Part shown: positions 33,002-41,769 of the stretch, in pieces
Numbering within the stretch: the stretch's first letter is position 1
Layout of the letters: each line of letters opens with the position of its first letter
Source of the DNA: CAZKGE01 sp964636405
GTDB taxonomy: Bacteria > Bacillota > Clostridia > Christensenellales > CAG-138
Reading direction: 5' to 3'
DNA length: 64,000 bases
NCBI GenBank assembly: GCA_964636405.1
Contig: CAZWSI010000003.1
Coordinates: 1-64,000 of the forward strand
Notes under the pieces: generated by a model
The model's input: only the letters and a program-made list of their open reading frames with translations
Told to the model about the DNA's origin: nothing
Databases searched by the model: none
Program-made: the position numbers and the translations under genes

Positions 33002-33553
33002 ATGAAGCAAAACGAAAAGCCCGTCCTGACCGAGGCCGAGCGCAAGGAACGGCGCAAAAAGAGGGCCGACGAATTTTGGAGCTTTTTCCTGTTTACGAAA
33101 AACGGCAAGGTAAAGAGCGCTACCCTGATCTACTCCTTTTCGCTTTCGGTTCTGTTTTTGGCCGTTTTCGCGGCCGCGTTCCTTCTTTTGATCGACCCCA
33201 TCGAGTTTGCGCTGGCGGGGAAGGCGCCCACATGGCTTGTTTCGCTCTGTGAAAGCCTGGCGCCCGCGCTCGTTGGCGCGCTGCTCACCTGCGTGCCCTG
33301 CCTCTTTTTTAAGGATAAGCGGCTCGTGTGGATGGCGTACCTGTTTTTGTGGCTGTATGCGATTGTGGTGCTCATCGCCGTCGCGGCGGGCCTTGCGCCC
33401 GACGTAAGGCGGGATTTTCTCCGGCTTTACGCTATGCTCGTGCCCGCGCCGCTGATAATGGGCACGGCCCTTTCGGTTTTCCTGTACCTGCGGGACAAGC
33501 GCCGCTTCCCCGAAGCGCCCGAGCCCCGTGAAAAACGTCCCTGGGAGAGATAG
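33002..33553 (+). CDS. Membrane protein of the import operon
   Basis: 183-residue protein with a charged N-terminus (EAERKERRKKRADEFW), four hydrophobic segments (for example LFLAVFAAAFLLLI and LFLWLYAIVVLIAVAAG) and a basic tail. It lies between the binding protein and the second HAD, only 9 bp before the latter. A GGAG-type site precedes the ATG. No family is recognised; it may be an accessory of the importer. Confidence 0.65.
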   Translation: MKQNEKPVLTEAERKERRKKRADEFWSFFLFTKNGKVKSATLIYSFSLSVLFLAVFAAAFLLLIDPIEFALAGKAPTWLVSLCESLAPALVGALLTCVPCLFFKDKRLVWMAYLFLWLYAIVVLIAVAAGLAPDVRRDFLRLYAMLVPAPLIMGTALSVFLYLRDKRRFPEAPEPREKRPWER

Positions 33554-33562
33554 GAGCAGCAA

Positions 33563-34318
33563 ATGATCACCACTGTGATGTTCGATATGGGCGGAACGCT
33601 CGAGGATGTGTTCGCGGACGAGGCGACCTATCGCCGCACGTCCGAGCGCGTGTTGAAGCTGCTGGCCGAAAACGGCATGCCGCTTGCCGTTACGCCGCAG
33701 CAATTTTGGGACAAGGCCTTCCCGCAGTTTATGGTCTACAAGGACGAGAGCGTCGTAACCGGCATGGAAAAAAAGCCGGAGGAGATCTGGACGCAGTACG
33801 TCATGCGGGGCTTTGACGTGGATATGGGAAAAATCGCGGCGCTTTCCGAGGAGCTGGCGCACCTGTGGGAGGTCAGCTTCTTTACGCGCAGGCTCCGGCC
33901 GGGCGTTCTCGAGCTGCTGACGAGCCTGAAAAGCGCCGGCTACCGGCTGGGCGTTGTTTCCAACACCCCGAGCCTGTTTCAGGTGTTCGATATTCTGGAC
34001 GAATACGGCATACGGCACTTTTTCGACGGGGTGACGGTTTCGAGCATCGTGGGCTATCGCAAGCCGCTCAAGCGCATCTTTGAAATCGCGCTCTATCAAA
34101 TGAACGTCAAGCCCGAAAACTGCGCGTATGTGGGCGACACCGTCGCGCGGGACATCCTTGGCGCGCAGCGCGCGGGCTATGCGAAAACCTTCCAGATCCA
34201 TTCGTTTCTCACCGATTCGCGCGATACGCCCGAGATCAAAAAGCTCGCCAAACCCGATTATCTCATCGAGAACCTGCCGGAGGTATACAATATTCTGGAG
34301 AGCCTGAAAAAAGCGTGA
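33563..34318 (+). CDS. HAD family hydrolase
   Basis: 251-residue HAD phosphatase. Motif I is FDMGGTLED, again DxG rather than DxD; motif II is VVSNTPS, the Lys lies in GYRKPLKRIF and motif IV is YVGDTVARDILGA. It resembles the first HAD of the operon in length and in the DMGG motif, suggesting a duplicated or paired enzyme. AGGAG precedes the ATG 9 bp after the upstream stop. A strong terminator follows 26 bp after its end. Confidence 0.9.
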   Translation: MITTVMFDMGGTLEDVFADEATYRRTSERVLKLLAENGMPLAVTPQQFWDKAFPQFMVYKDESVVTGMEKKPEEIWTQYVMRGFDVDMGKIAALSEELAHLWEVSFFTRRLRPGVLELLTSLKSAGYRLGVVSNTPSLFQVFDILDEYGIRHFFDGVTVSSIVGYRKPLKRIFEIALYQMNVKPENCAYVGDTVARDILGAQRAGYAKTFQIHSFLTDSRDTPEIKKLAKPDYLIENLPEVYNILESLKKA

Positions 34319-34344
34319 TTTTTATACCGGGACGTTGTAAAATG

Positions 34345-34381
34345 GAATGCAGAGGCGCTAGCGCCGCTGCATTCTTTTTTT
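34345..34381 (+). terminator. Terminator of the import operon
   Basis: Stem GAATGCAG-A-GGCGC pairs with GCGCC-G-CTGCATTC around a 2-nt loop, followed by TTTTTTT. It ends 15 bp before the next ATG. Confidence 0.9.
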
Positions 34382-34396
34382 GATCGGGGGATATTC

Positions 34397-35254
34397 ATGC
34401 CTGTAACGCTCGGCGCGGTCATTCCAAACGACGAAAACCCCGTGCACGCGGAGGCGGCCGAACGGCTGGCGCGGCTTTGCGGGGAGGCGGGCTACGGCTT
34501 CGCGCTGGAAAACGCCGCGGAGGACGCGGGAACGCCGGCGGCAGCCTCCGCCCACGGCGGTTCGCTCGAGCGGCTTTTATCGCGCGGCGTTTCGGGCGTA
34601 TTCGCCCTGAGCGTGCCGGTGGACAAGCAGTGGCTCTATGAGCGCGTCCCCGTGCCCACGGTGCTGCTGGGAACCCGCACGGAATCCAACGCGCTCGATT
34701 ATATCGTGCTCGACGATTATCACGCGGCGTTTCTTGTGGTGTCGCGGCTCGCGGCCTGCCGCCACAGGCGCATCGCGTTTTTATCCTTCCCCGGCGCGCA
34801 GGGCTATTCGGCGCTCGACCGCATGAACGGCTTCCGCAAGGCGGTCAAGCGGCAGGGGGAAAGCCAGTTTGATATCCGCCTTTCCACGCTCGCCTCCGAG
34901 CGCCTTGCCGATAGCTGCGCGGCGGCGGCCGCGCTCCTCGCGCTGCCCGAGCGGCCCACGGCCATTGTGGCGCAAAACGACTATATCGCCTACGGCGCTT
35001 TGCAGGCCGTTTCGGAGGCTGGGCTGAAGCTGGGGCGGGACGTGGTGGTGATCGGCTTTGACGATCTGGAATACTCCTCGCTTCCGAAAATCAGTCTTTC
35101 CAGCGTCGCGTGCGAGGGGCCGAATCTTTCCACGCGCGGCTTTTCGCTCATGCAAAGGCGGCTTTCCGAGCCGTGCCGCGTTGGGCGCTGCGGGGTGCTG
35201 CTCGCGCCCCGGCTCGTATTCCGCAAAAGCTTCACGGGGGAAACGCAATGCTGA
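34397..35254 (+). CDS. LacI-type sensor domain protein without DNA-binding head
   Basis: 285-residue protein matching the effector-binding half of LacI/GalR regulators: TLGAVIPNDENPVHAEAAER, LDYIVLDDYHAAFLVV, IAFLSFPGAQGYSALDRM, AIVAQNDYIAYGALQAV and VVIGFDDLEYSSLPKISLS. The chain starts at the first strand of that domain; no helix-turn-helix is encoded. The terminator ends 15 bp upstream of the ATG (site GGGGGAT), leaving no room for one in frame. It has no signal peptide, so it is a cytosolic ligand-binding protein or a truncated regulator. The MBL gene overlaps its end by seven bases. Confidence 0.8.
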   Translation: MPVTLGAVIPNDENPVHAEAAERLARLCGEAGYGFALENAAEDAGTPAAASAHGGSLERLLSRGVSGVFALSVPVDKQWLYERVPVPTVLLGTRTESNALDYIVLDDYHAAFLVVSRLAACRHRRIAFLSFPGAQGYSALDRMNGFRKAVKRQGESQFDIRLSTLASERLADSCAAAAALLALPERPTAIVAQNDYIAYGALQAVSEAGLKLGRDVVVIGFDDLEYSSLPKISLSSVACEGPNLSTRGFSLMQRRLSEPCRVGRCGVLLAPRLVFRKSFTGETQC

Positions 35255-36141
35255 TAAACAGCCCCTTGCTTTTGGATTTCTTTAATGTCGGAAACGCCGA
35301 CGCGACGCTCGTGCGCCTGCGCGGGGCGGGCGATTTTCCCGGCTTTACCATGCTCGTGGATTGCGCGGATACGCACGACGGCGGGGATGAGCGGCTTTGC
35401 GCGGCCTTGGCGCAAAGAGGCGTGGATGCGCTCGATTGCGCGGTGATTACGCATTTACACGCCGATCACACGGGCGCGCTGCCGCTTATCGCCGCGCGCA
35501 TGCCCGTTCAAACGCTGTGGACCAACTATTTGCCGCCCGCCGGGGCGACGGTGGAGGGGCTTTCGGAGCGGGCGGTTCAGCTCCTGCCGCGCGGCATAGG
35601 CGCGTATCTTGCCGCGCTGGAGGCGCTGCGCGCGGCGGGAACCGAGCTGCGCGAAATTGGGCCGGAGGGGCACGGCGCCCAGCTTGGCCCCGGCCTTTCC
35701 TGCCGGGTGTTCGGCCCGGGGCGGGATGTATACGCCCGGCAGCGCCGCTATATGGACGAGGCGCTTTTGGGCCGGCCTGAGATCAGCGAGCTGGCCTTTT
35801 TCCGGGGCTTGCTCAACATAACCAGCCTGCGGCTCGCGCTTGACTACGGCGGCTCGCGCGTGCTGCTTGCGGGCGATTTGTACGGTAAGTTTCTAACGCC
35901 GCCCGAATGCGCGCGCTGCACGGTATTTCGCGCGCCGCACCACGGCAGCGCGGATTCCATCACCGAGGAGGCCATCGCCGCGCTTTCGCCGGAGCTTACG
36001 GTGGTATCGGCGGCGCGCGGGCAAAAAGCCGACCGCCCCGCGCCGGAAACCCTCGCGCTGCTGAAAGCGCATTCGGGCGAGGTGCTGCTTACGGGCGACG
36101 CGGAGGAGAGCGTGCATATCGAATTGTCCCCGATAAAATAA
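35248..36141 (+). CDS. MBL-fold metallohydrolase (ComEC-C-like)
   Basis: 297-residue metallo-beta-lactamase-fold hydrolase. The metal motif is THLHADHTG (HxHxDH), with further ligands in LAGDLYG and FRAPHHGS. The opening LLLDFFNVGNADATLVRLRG resembles the soluble nuclease-like domain of ComEC, but no signal peptide or membrane segment is present, so it is cytosolic. It overlaps the sensor-domain gene by seven bases and is translationally coupled to it. The substrate may be a phosphoester; that is inference. Confidence 0.85.
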   Translation: MLINSPLLLDFFNVGNADATLVRLRGAGDFPGFTMLVDCADTHDGGDERLCAALAQRGVDALDCAVITHLHADHTGALPLIAARMPVQTLWTNYLPPAGATVEGLSERAVQLLPRGIGAYLAALEALRAAGTELREIGPEGHGAQLGPGLSCRVFGPGRDVYARQRRYMDEALLGRPEISELAFFRGLLNITSLRLALDYGGSRVLLAGDLYGKFLTPPECARCTVFRAPHHGSADSITEEAIAALSPELTVVSAARGQKADRPAPETLALLKAHSGEVLLTGDAEESVHIELSPIK

Positions 36142-36240
36142 GCGGCGCGCCTTGGCACAAGCGGCAATTTTGCTTGGCCAAACCAGCCGAAATCCAGATA
36201 GAAAGGGAGCTTTTGCAGTGCAAAAGCCAGGATAACAGGA

Positions 36241-38076
36241 ATGGGCATGCGGCCGCCGGGCGTGCGGGGATATCTCAGCGACGAGGAAAAGGCGCATTTG
36301 CCGAAGGTGACGGGCGCGCTGCTTCAGCGCATCCTTGGGTATCTCAAGCCCTATTGGCTCCAGTTCGCGCTGGTCTTCGCGGTGCTGGCCGTTTCCTCCG
36401 TGCTGGGGCTGCTGCCCTCCATCATCACGGGCCGCATTGTAGACGAGGCGCTCGTGGGGCGCGATATGGCGTTGCTTGTCAAGCTCCTGTTCGCCGCGCT
36501 CGTCACGCTTACGCTCTCCGAGGCAGTGGGCGTGCTCGAAAGCTATATCAACGCGTGGATTTCGCAGCGCATCGTGTTCGATATGAAGAACCAGATGTAC
36601 GCGCACCTCACGGCCATGCCGCACAGCTTTTTCACCTCGGAAAAGCAGGGCGATATCATCACGCGCATGAACTCCGACATCTCCGGGGTGAGCTCGGTTA
36701 TCTCCGGCACGCTGACGAGCGTGGTGTCCAATGTTTTGGTGGTGGCCACGTCGCTTGTCGCGCTCTTTTCCATCAGTTGGCAGCTCGCGCTGGCGGGCGT
36801 CGCGGTCATTCCGCTGCTGATTATCCCCACGCGCTCTGTGGGCCGCGCGCGCTACGCGCTCCTTTCCGAGGGCCAGAGCGCGCACGATGCGCTCAACGAG
36901 ATCATCTCCGAAACGCTCAGCGTATCCGGCTCGCTCCTTGTCAAGCTCTTTACGCGCGAACGCGCGGAGGAGGCGCGCTTTCGCGACGCAAACGAGCGAG
37001 TCACGCAGCTTTCGCTCAAGGAGCAGCGCTCCGGCAAGTGGTTCCGGGTCGTAATGGGCATGTTTACGCAGCTTGGGCCGCTGCTGATCTATTTTGCGGG
37101 CGGGTACTTCATCATTTCCCGCTCGGACCCAAGCCTGACTGTGGGCGCGATTACCGCCACCGTGGCGCTCATCAACCGGCTCTACCGGCCCGTTCAGTCG
37201 CTTTTGAACGTGCAGGTGGACTTTACGCGCTCGCTCGCGCTTTTCAGCCGCATCTTTGCATACCTCGACCGGGAGATTGCCATCCGCTCCCCCGAAAACG
37301 GGAAAAAGCCCGATCTGGAAAAGGGCGATATCTTTTTTATCAATGTGAAGTTTTCGTATTCCCCGGACGTGCCGCTGCTCACCAACATCTGCTTTTGCGT
37401 GCCGGCGGGCAAGATGTACGCCATCGTCGGCCCGTCCGGATCGGGCAAGTCCACGCTCGTGAATCTCATTCCCCGCCTTTACGACGTGCAGGGCGGCTCC
37501 GTCAAGCTGGGCGGCGTGGACGTGCGGGAGATCGAATTGACCTATTTGCGGCAGAGCATCGGCGTGGTGACGCAGGAGGCGTATCTCTTTAACGGTACGG
37601 TGCGCGACAATCTCCTCGTGGGGCGGCCCGCGGCCACGGAGCAAGAGCTGATCGCCGCCTGCCGCGCGGCCAACATCTACGATTTCATCCGTTCCCAGCC
37701 CGACGGCCTTGAAACCGTGGTGGGAAACCGGGGCCTCAAGCTTTCCGGCGGGGAAAAGCAGCGCCTGTCGCTTGCGCGCGTCATCCTCAAGGACCCCAAG
37801 ATCCTCATACTCGACGAGGCGACCAGCGCGCTCGATTCCATTTCGGAGAACGCCATCCAGCAGGCGCTCGACACGCTTCTGCGCGGGCGCACGAGCATCG
37901 TGATCGCGCACAGGCTTTCCACCATCCTCAAGGCGGACGATATTCTGGTGGTGAACAACGGCCGCATCGTCGAGCATGGCAGGCACGCGGATCTGCTCGA
38001 CCGAGACGGCGTATACGCCGAGCTTTACACAACGCAGTTTCAATACGTACTCGAACAACAGAAAGGCGGGAATTAG
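36241..38076 (+). CDS. ABC exporter (multidrug/lipid type)
   Basis: 611-residue half-transporter with about 30 soluble N-terminal residues, six membrane helices and an ATPase with Walker A GPSGSGKST, signature LSGGEKQR, Walker B ILILDEATSALD and switch AHRLSTI, all consensus. It can therefore work as a homodimer, unlike the pair at 20-24 kb. The ATG at 36241 has ACAGGA upstream; a second ATG six bases later is possible. The MFS gene follows by 3 bp, so both exporters are co-transcribed. Confidence 0.92.
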   Translation: MGMRPPGVRGYLSDEEKAHLPKVTGALLQRILGYLKPYWLQFALVFAVLAVSSVLGLLPSIITGRIVDEALVGRDMALLVKLLFAALVTLTLSEAVGVLESYINAWISQRIVFDMKNQMYAHLTAMPHSFFTSEKQGDIITRMNSDISGVSSVISGTLTSVVSNVLVVATSLVALFSISWQLALAGVAVIPLLIIPTRSVGRARYALLSEGQSAHDALNEIISETLSVSGSLLVKLFTRERAEEARFRDANERVTQLSLKEQRSGKWFRVVMGMFTQLGPLLIYFAGGYFIISRSDPSLTVGAITATVALINRLYRPVQSLLNVQVDFTRSLALFSRIFAYLDREIAIRSPENGKKPDLEKGDIFFINVKFSYSPDVPLLTNICFCVPAGKMYAIVGPSGSGKSTLVNLIPRLYDVQGGSVKLGGVDVREIELTYLRQSIGVVTQEAYLFNGTVRDNLLVGRPAATEQELIAACRAANIYDFIRSQPDGLETVVGNRGLKLSGGEKQRLSLARVILKDPKILILDEATSALDSISENAIQQALDTLLRGRTSIVIAHRLSTILKADDILVVNNGRIVEHGRHADLLDRDGVYAELYTTQFQYVLEQQKGGN

Positions 38077-38079
38077 CGC

Positions 38080-39399
38080 ATGGAACAAAACGCCGCGACC
38101 GCAACGGACAGGATCGGACGCAAAAACTGGCTGCTCATTTGGCTGATCGGCATGGCGGGGCAGATCTGCTGGAATGTGGAGAACTCGTGGTTCAATAACT
38201 TTGTCTACGACAAAATCGCGCCCAATCCCGCCATTGTGGCGTGGATGGTGGGCGTATCGGCCGTGGTGTCGACGGTGTGCACCTTCCTTGTGGGCACATG
38301 GTCGGATCGCGCGGGCAGGCGCAAGCCCTTTGTCGCGGCGGGCTATATCTGCTGGGGCGTGTTCACCATCGTGTACGGGCTGGCGGAGTTTCTGCCGAAA
38401 AACCCCGTGTGGCTCGCGGCGGTCTTCGTGGTGTGCGCGGACGCGGTGATGAGCTTTTTCGGGTCTGTCGGCAACGACGCGGGCTTTATGGCCTGGACGA
38501 CGGATATCTCGAGCGCCGCCAACCGAGGGCGGCTGGCGGGGGCGCTGGCGGTCATGCCGGTGATCGCCACCATTCTCGGCGCGGTCGTTTCGGGCATGAT
38601 CATCGACGCGGTGGACTTTTTCCCCTTCTTTATCATCATGGGCGGCATGGTCATCGTCATCGGGGTGTTTGCGCTGTTTGCGATGCGGGACGCGCCCACC
38701 CTCGCGCCCGTGCGCGACGAGGGCGGGTATTTTAAGCAGCTTTTGAAGGTGTTTTCCTGGCGCACGGTGCGGGGCAACAGAGAGCTGTTTTGGGTTTTCA
38801 TCGTGATGCTGGTGTATTTTATCGGCTTTAACGTATATTTTTCGTACATCACGATCTATTTTGTCAATTATCTGGGTTATGATTACGGCATGGCGGGCGT
38901 TTTGCAGGGCGGGAGCCTGGTCGCGGCGGCGCTGCTAACCTTCCCGGCCGGGCGTGTCATCGACAAGGGGCATATGGTGCGCGTCATCCTCTGCGCGCTT
39001 GCGGCCAACACCGTGGGGCTGCTTGTGGTGGCCTTCGCGGGCGAAAGGACCGTGCCGCTCATTCTGGGCATGTTCGGCGCGGGCTGCGGCTATATCCTCA
39101 CGCTCCAGTCGCTCCTTGCCTGGATGAAAAACCTCTATCCCGAGGAGCAGCGCGGGCAGTTCGAGGGCATCAAGCAGTTCTTCTTTGTGGCGCTGCCCAT
39201 GGTGTTTGGCCCGGCCATCGCTTCGCCCATCATCACGCGCTATGGGCTTCCCGTCGTGGAAAACGGCGTGGTTACGGGGCACATCCCCACGCCCGTGCTC
39301 TTTGTGGTATCGGCGGGCATTACGGCGCTGACCGTGCTGCCGCTGCTGGTCGCCGGAAAGCTGCAAAAGGCGCGCGCTTTACGCGAGCAACACGCATAA
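38080..39399 (+). CDS. MFS transporter (sugar/cation symporter-like)
   Basis: 439-residue major facilitator protein with twelve membrane helices. The cytosolic loop motif GTWSDRAGRRKPFVAAG between helices 2 and 3 is the family signature. The N-terminal WNVENSWFNNFVYDKI stretch resembles glycoside-pentoside-hexuronide or SLC45-like members. It is 3 bp downstream of the ABC exporter, with a ribosome site AAGGCGGG inside the end of that gene. A DUF2804 gene follows by 34 bp. The substrate is unknown. Confidence 0.92.
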   Translation: MEQNAATATDRIGRKNWLLIWLIGMAGQICWNVENSWFNNFVYDKIAPNPAIVAWMVGVSAVVSTVCTFLVGTWSDRAGRRKPFVAAGYICWGVFTIVYGLAEFLPKNPVWLAAVFVVCADAVMSFFGSVGNDAGFMAWTTDISSAANRGRLAGALAVMPVIATILGAVVSGMIIDAVDFFPFFIIMGGMVIVIGVFALFAMRDAPTLAPVRDEGGYFKQLLKVFSWRTVRGNRELFWVFIVMLVYFIGFNVYFSYITIYFVNYLGYDYGMAGVLQGGSLVAAALLTFPAGRVIDKGHMVRVILCALAANTVGLLVVAFAGERTVPLILGMFGAGCGYILTLQSLLAWMKNLYPEEQRGQFEGIKQFFFVALPMVFGPAIASPIITRYGLPVVENGVVTGHIPTPVLFVVSAGITALTVLPLLVAGKLQKARALREQHA

Positions 39400-39433
39400 G
39401 GCCGCTTGGAAAAGAATGAAGGAGACAAATACG

Positions 39434-40432
39434 ATGGAACGCATTTTGGAAAAGGGAAAGCCCGTGCTCGACGGGCGCGGCAGGCCCAACGCGGGGTATT
39501 CCTTCGGGAGCGCGGCCGTTTACGACCGGCGTGCGGTTCGCTGCGGCCCGTTCGGATTGAAGGAGTGGGATTTCTACCAAATCAGCGACGGCGTGCACGT
39601 GCTGCAATTGATCATCGGGCACGTTTCCTACGCGGGCTCGGCCTCCGTCACGCTCTTTAACGTGGAAACGGGCGAGCGGCTGCTTTCCAGGGGCATGCTT
39701 ACGCCGCTGCGCGCGGGGATTCCGTCCATGTCGCTCGACGCGGCGGCGGATTCGGAAACGGTCTTTGAAAAGGGCGGCGCGCGTATCCGCTTTACGGTTC
39801 GGGATGGGCGGCGGACGCTCTCGTTTGACTGGGACGGGGCCTCGGGCGAAATCGAGCTGACAAACCGCGTGGGCGAGGGCGTTGTGGTCAACACGCCCTT
39901 TGCGGGCAAGCCACGCTGCTTTTACTACAATCACAAGTGGGCCGGCATGCGCGCGCAGGGCACGGTGCGCTTCGGCGCGCAGAGCGTAACCTTTGATGGA
40001 GAAAGCGCCTTCGGCCTGCTCGATTGGGGGCGCGGCGTGCTGCCGTTTGCGCACGAGTGGATCTGGGGCGGACTTGCGGGCATGGTGGAGGGCGCGCCGC
40101 TGGCCATGAACCTCGGTCACTTTGGCGATAACCGCTTCGGCTCCGAAAACGCCGCCTTTTACGGCGACGAAAGGATTAAGCTGGGCACGCTCGCCATCAC
40201 GCGCGGGAAAAGCTATATGGACCCGTGGCGCCTCGAGGAAACGGAGGGCCGCCTCTCACTTACGCTCATGCCCGTTTACGATAACGATAGCGAAACAAAG
40301 CTCCTCTTTGTGGACAACCGCTGCCATCAAATGTTCGGGCGCTACTCCGGCACGCTCGCGTTGCCCAAAGGCGGCGCCTTGACGCTTTCCGGCGTGCCGG
40401 GCTTTTGCGAGCACGCGGAGAACCACTGGTGA
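39434..40432 (+). CDS. DUF2804 family protein
   Basis: 332-residue protein. The blocks FGLKEWDFYQISDGVHVLQL, FYYNHKWAGMRAQGTVRFG and DWGRGVLPFAHEWIWGG, and the ending near DNRCHQMFGRYSG, match DUF2804, a beta-rich family of unknown function related to lipocalin-like or hydroxyneurosporene-synthase-like folds. It has no signal peptide. GAAGGAG precedes the ATG. Its place after an MFS transporter suggests that it acts on the transported molecule. Confidence 0.85.
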   Translation: MERILEKGKPVLDGRGRPNAGYSFGSAAVYDRRAVRCGPFGLKEWDFYQISDGVHVLQLIIGHVSYAGSASVTLFNVETGERLLSRGMLTPLRAGIPSMSLDAAADSETVFEKGGARIRFTVRDGRRTLSFDWDGASGEIELTNRVGEGVVVNTPFAGKPRCFYYNHKWAGMRAQGTVRFGAQSVTFDGESAFGLLDWGRGVLPFAHEWIWGGLAGMVEGAPLAMNLGHFGDNRFGSENAAFYGDERIKLGTLAITRGKSYMDPWRLEETEGRLSLTLMPVYDNDSETKLLFVDNRCHQMFGRYSGTLALPKGGALTLSGVPGFCEHAENHW

Positions 40433-40480
40433 TTTTCACGCCAAACGGCGCGAAAACGCTGTGAAGCGCGGCGTATTTTG

Positions 40481-40509
40481 TTGCAAAACGCCTGCGCGGT
40501 TGCTATACT
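40481..40509 (+). promoter_or_regulatory. Promoter of the 40552 gene
   Basis: -35 TTGCAA (40481-40486), 17-bp spacer, -10 TATACT (40504-40509), 42 bp before the ATG. Confidence 0.6.
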
Positions 40510-40551
40510 GATACGCATAAGCAAGCATATATTCGGATGGGGAGGATTGTT

Positions 40552-41445
40552 ATGGACGAGAAGAAAAAAACGCTGACGGCCGAGGAGGCCAAGGCCGCGT
40601 GGGGCAAGTCCGGCGGGAAGGCGAGCCCCAAGGCCGCGCCCGAGCAAAAGGAAGCGCCCAAAAAGAAGGCGCCCGCAAAGGAAAAGGACATGAAAGCGGC
40701 GGCTGCCGAAGAAAAGAAGCCCGAGAAGAAGTCTACGGCCAAGGTGAAGCTCACCGACGAGGAAAGAAAGAGCGTAAGGGGCCTGCGCATCGGCGCGATT
40801 GTCCTCTGGGTTCTCGCAATCGGGTGCGAGGTGGCGGCGTTCTTTGCCTTCAGCTACCTCAACCGCAACTACGCCATCGCGCAGTTTGCGTTTTCCATCA
40901 CCAATCCCGAATCGCTCCTGCTCATCGGCGCGCTCGTGCTCGACGCGATCTTCTGCATCATCGCGGCGCAGCTTTGGAAAAAGTCCAACCGCATCAGCCC
41001 GAACCTGTCCTCGAGCGCGCTTGTGCGCACGCTTTGGCATCAGCTTGGGGTGATCATGGTGCTGGTGTGCTTCCTGCCCATCGGCATTTTCCTGCTGCTC
41101 AAAACCAAGGAGATGAACAAGAAGACCCGCACCATCCTGCTTGTGATCATGGCGCTGCTCTTTGCTGGCTCCACAGCCGCCTCCGTGGATTATAAGCAGC
41201 CCTCCGCCGAGGAGGTGCATGAATTGAAGCAGGCCGCCGTGGAGGACAACGCGGACGGCACGGTGTATTACACGCGCTTTGGCAAATCCTATCACTACGA
41301 CGAAAACTGTCAGGCCCTGCGCAACACCAAGCCGGAAAACCTTGCCAGCGGCGCCCTACAGGACGCGTTCGACGCGAACCGCTGGGACCCCTGCGATTTC
41401 TGCGTGCCCAGCGCCGACGAACCGGCCGCCGAGCCTGCGGGCTGA
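40552..41445 (+). CDS. Lys/Ala-rich membrane protein with C-terminal Cys/His motif
   Basis: 297-residue protein. The first about 75 residues are highly charged, rich in Lys, Ala and Glu, and probably disordered. Four hydrophobic segments follow (VLWVLAIGCEVAAFFAF, LLLIGALVLDAIFCIIA and others). The extracellular or cytosolic tail carries YYTRFGKSYHYDENCQALRN and later DPCDFC, a YHxxxC...CxxC pattern seen in small domains attached to many clostridial proteins and probably metal-binding. GGGGAGG precedes the ATG. The function is unknown. Confidence 0.7.
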   Translation: MDEKKKTLTAEEAKAAWGKSGGKASPKAAPEQKEAPKKKAPAKEKDMKAAAAEEKKPEKKSTAKVKLTDEERKSVRGLRIGAIVLWVLAIGCEVAAFFAFSYLNRNYAIAQFAFSITNPESLLLIGALVLDAIFCIIAAQLWKKSNRISPNLSSSALVRTLWHQLGVIMVLVCFLPIGIFLLLKTKEMNKKTRTILLVIMALLFAGSTAASVDYKQPSAEEVHELKQAAVEDNADGTVYYTRFGKSYHYDENCQALRNTKPENLASGALQDAFDANRWDPCDFCVPSADEPAAEPAG

Positions 41446-41769
41446 GGAACACGCAAACCGAATGCAAAATTCGGACGCTCTGGGGGGCGGCCTTGCCGGC
41501 CGTCCCCCTCAGGCCGTCAAGAAACTTCGTTTTTTGACGCGACAACCGTATTTCGCTTGCTATCCTTTGGATAGCGGCCAGCGAAATACACAGAGAAGCC
41601 GCCCATCCTGGGTGATCCGTTCCGGCGAATGAATCGCCGGAGCCGGATATAAAGTCAAGGGACTGCGGCCCCTTGACAATCCGCGGAGACTTTTTTGACA
41701 GTCTGGGGGGCGGCCTTGCCGGCCGTCCCCTCTTGTTAGGAAACGGGAGCCGGAGATCGGTTAACCGGC
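41446..41769. other. Intergenic cluster of GC-rich palindromes
   Basis: 324 bp without a supported gene. It holds two copies of a 27-bp palindromic unit of the form GGGGGGCGGCC-TTG-CCGGCCGTCCCC (41481-41509 and 41704-41730). Between them lie hairpins GTCAAG...CTTGAC and GTCAAGAAAC/GTTTTTTGAC. A related GTCAAAAAC...GTTTTTTCAC stretch followed by the same GACAACCGTAT string is found at 45668-45704. Terminator or REP-like function is likely. Confidence 0.6.

Noticed and set aside
35893..38088. 731-codon open frame on the - strand opposite the ABC exporter
   Set aside because: Antisense of a full-length ABC transporter with all motifs; no ribosome site or homology.
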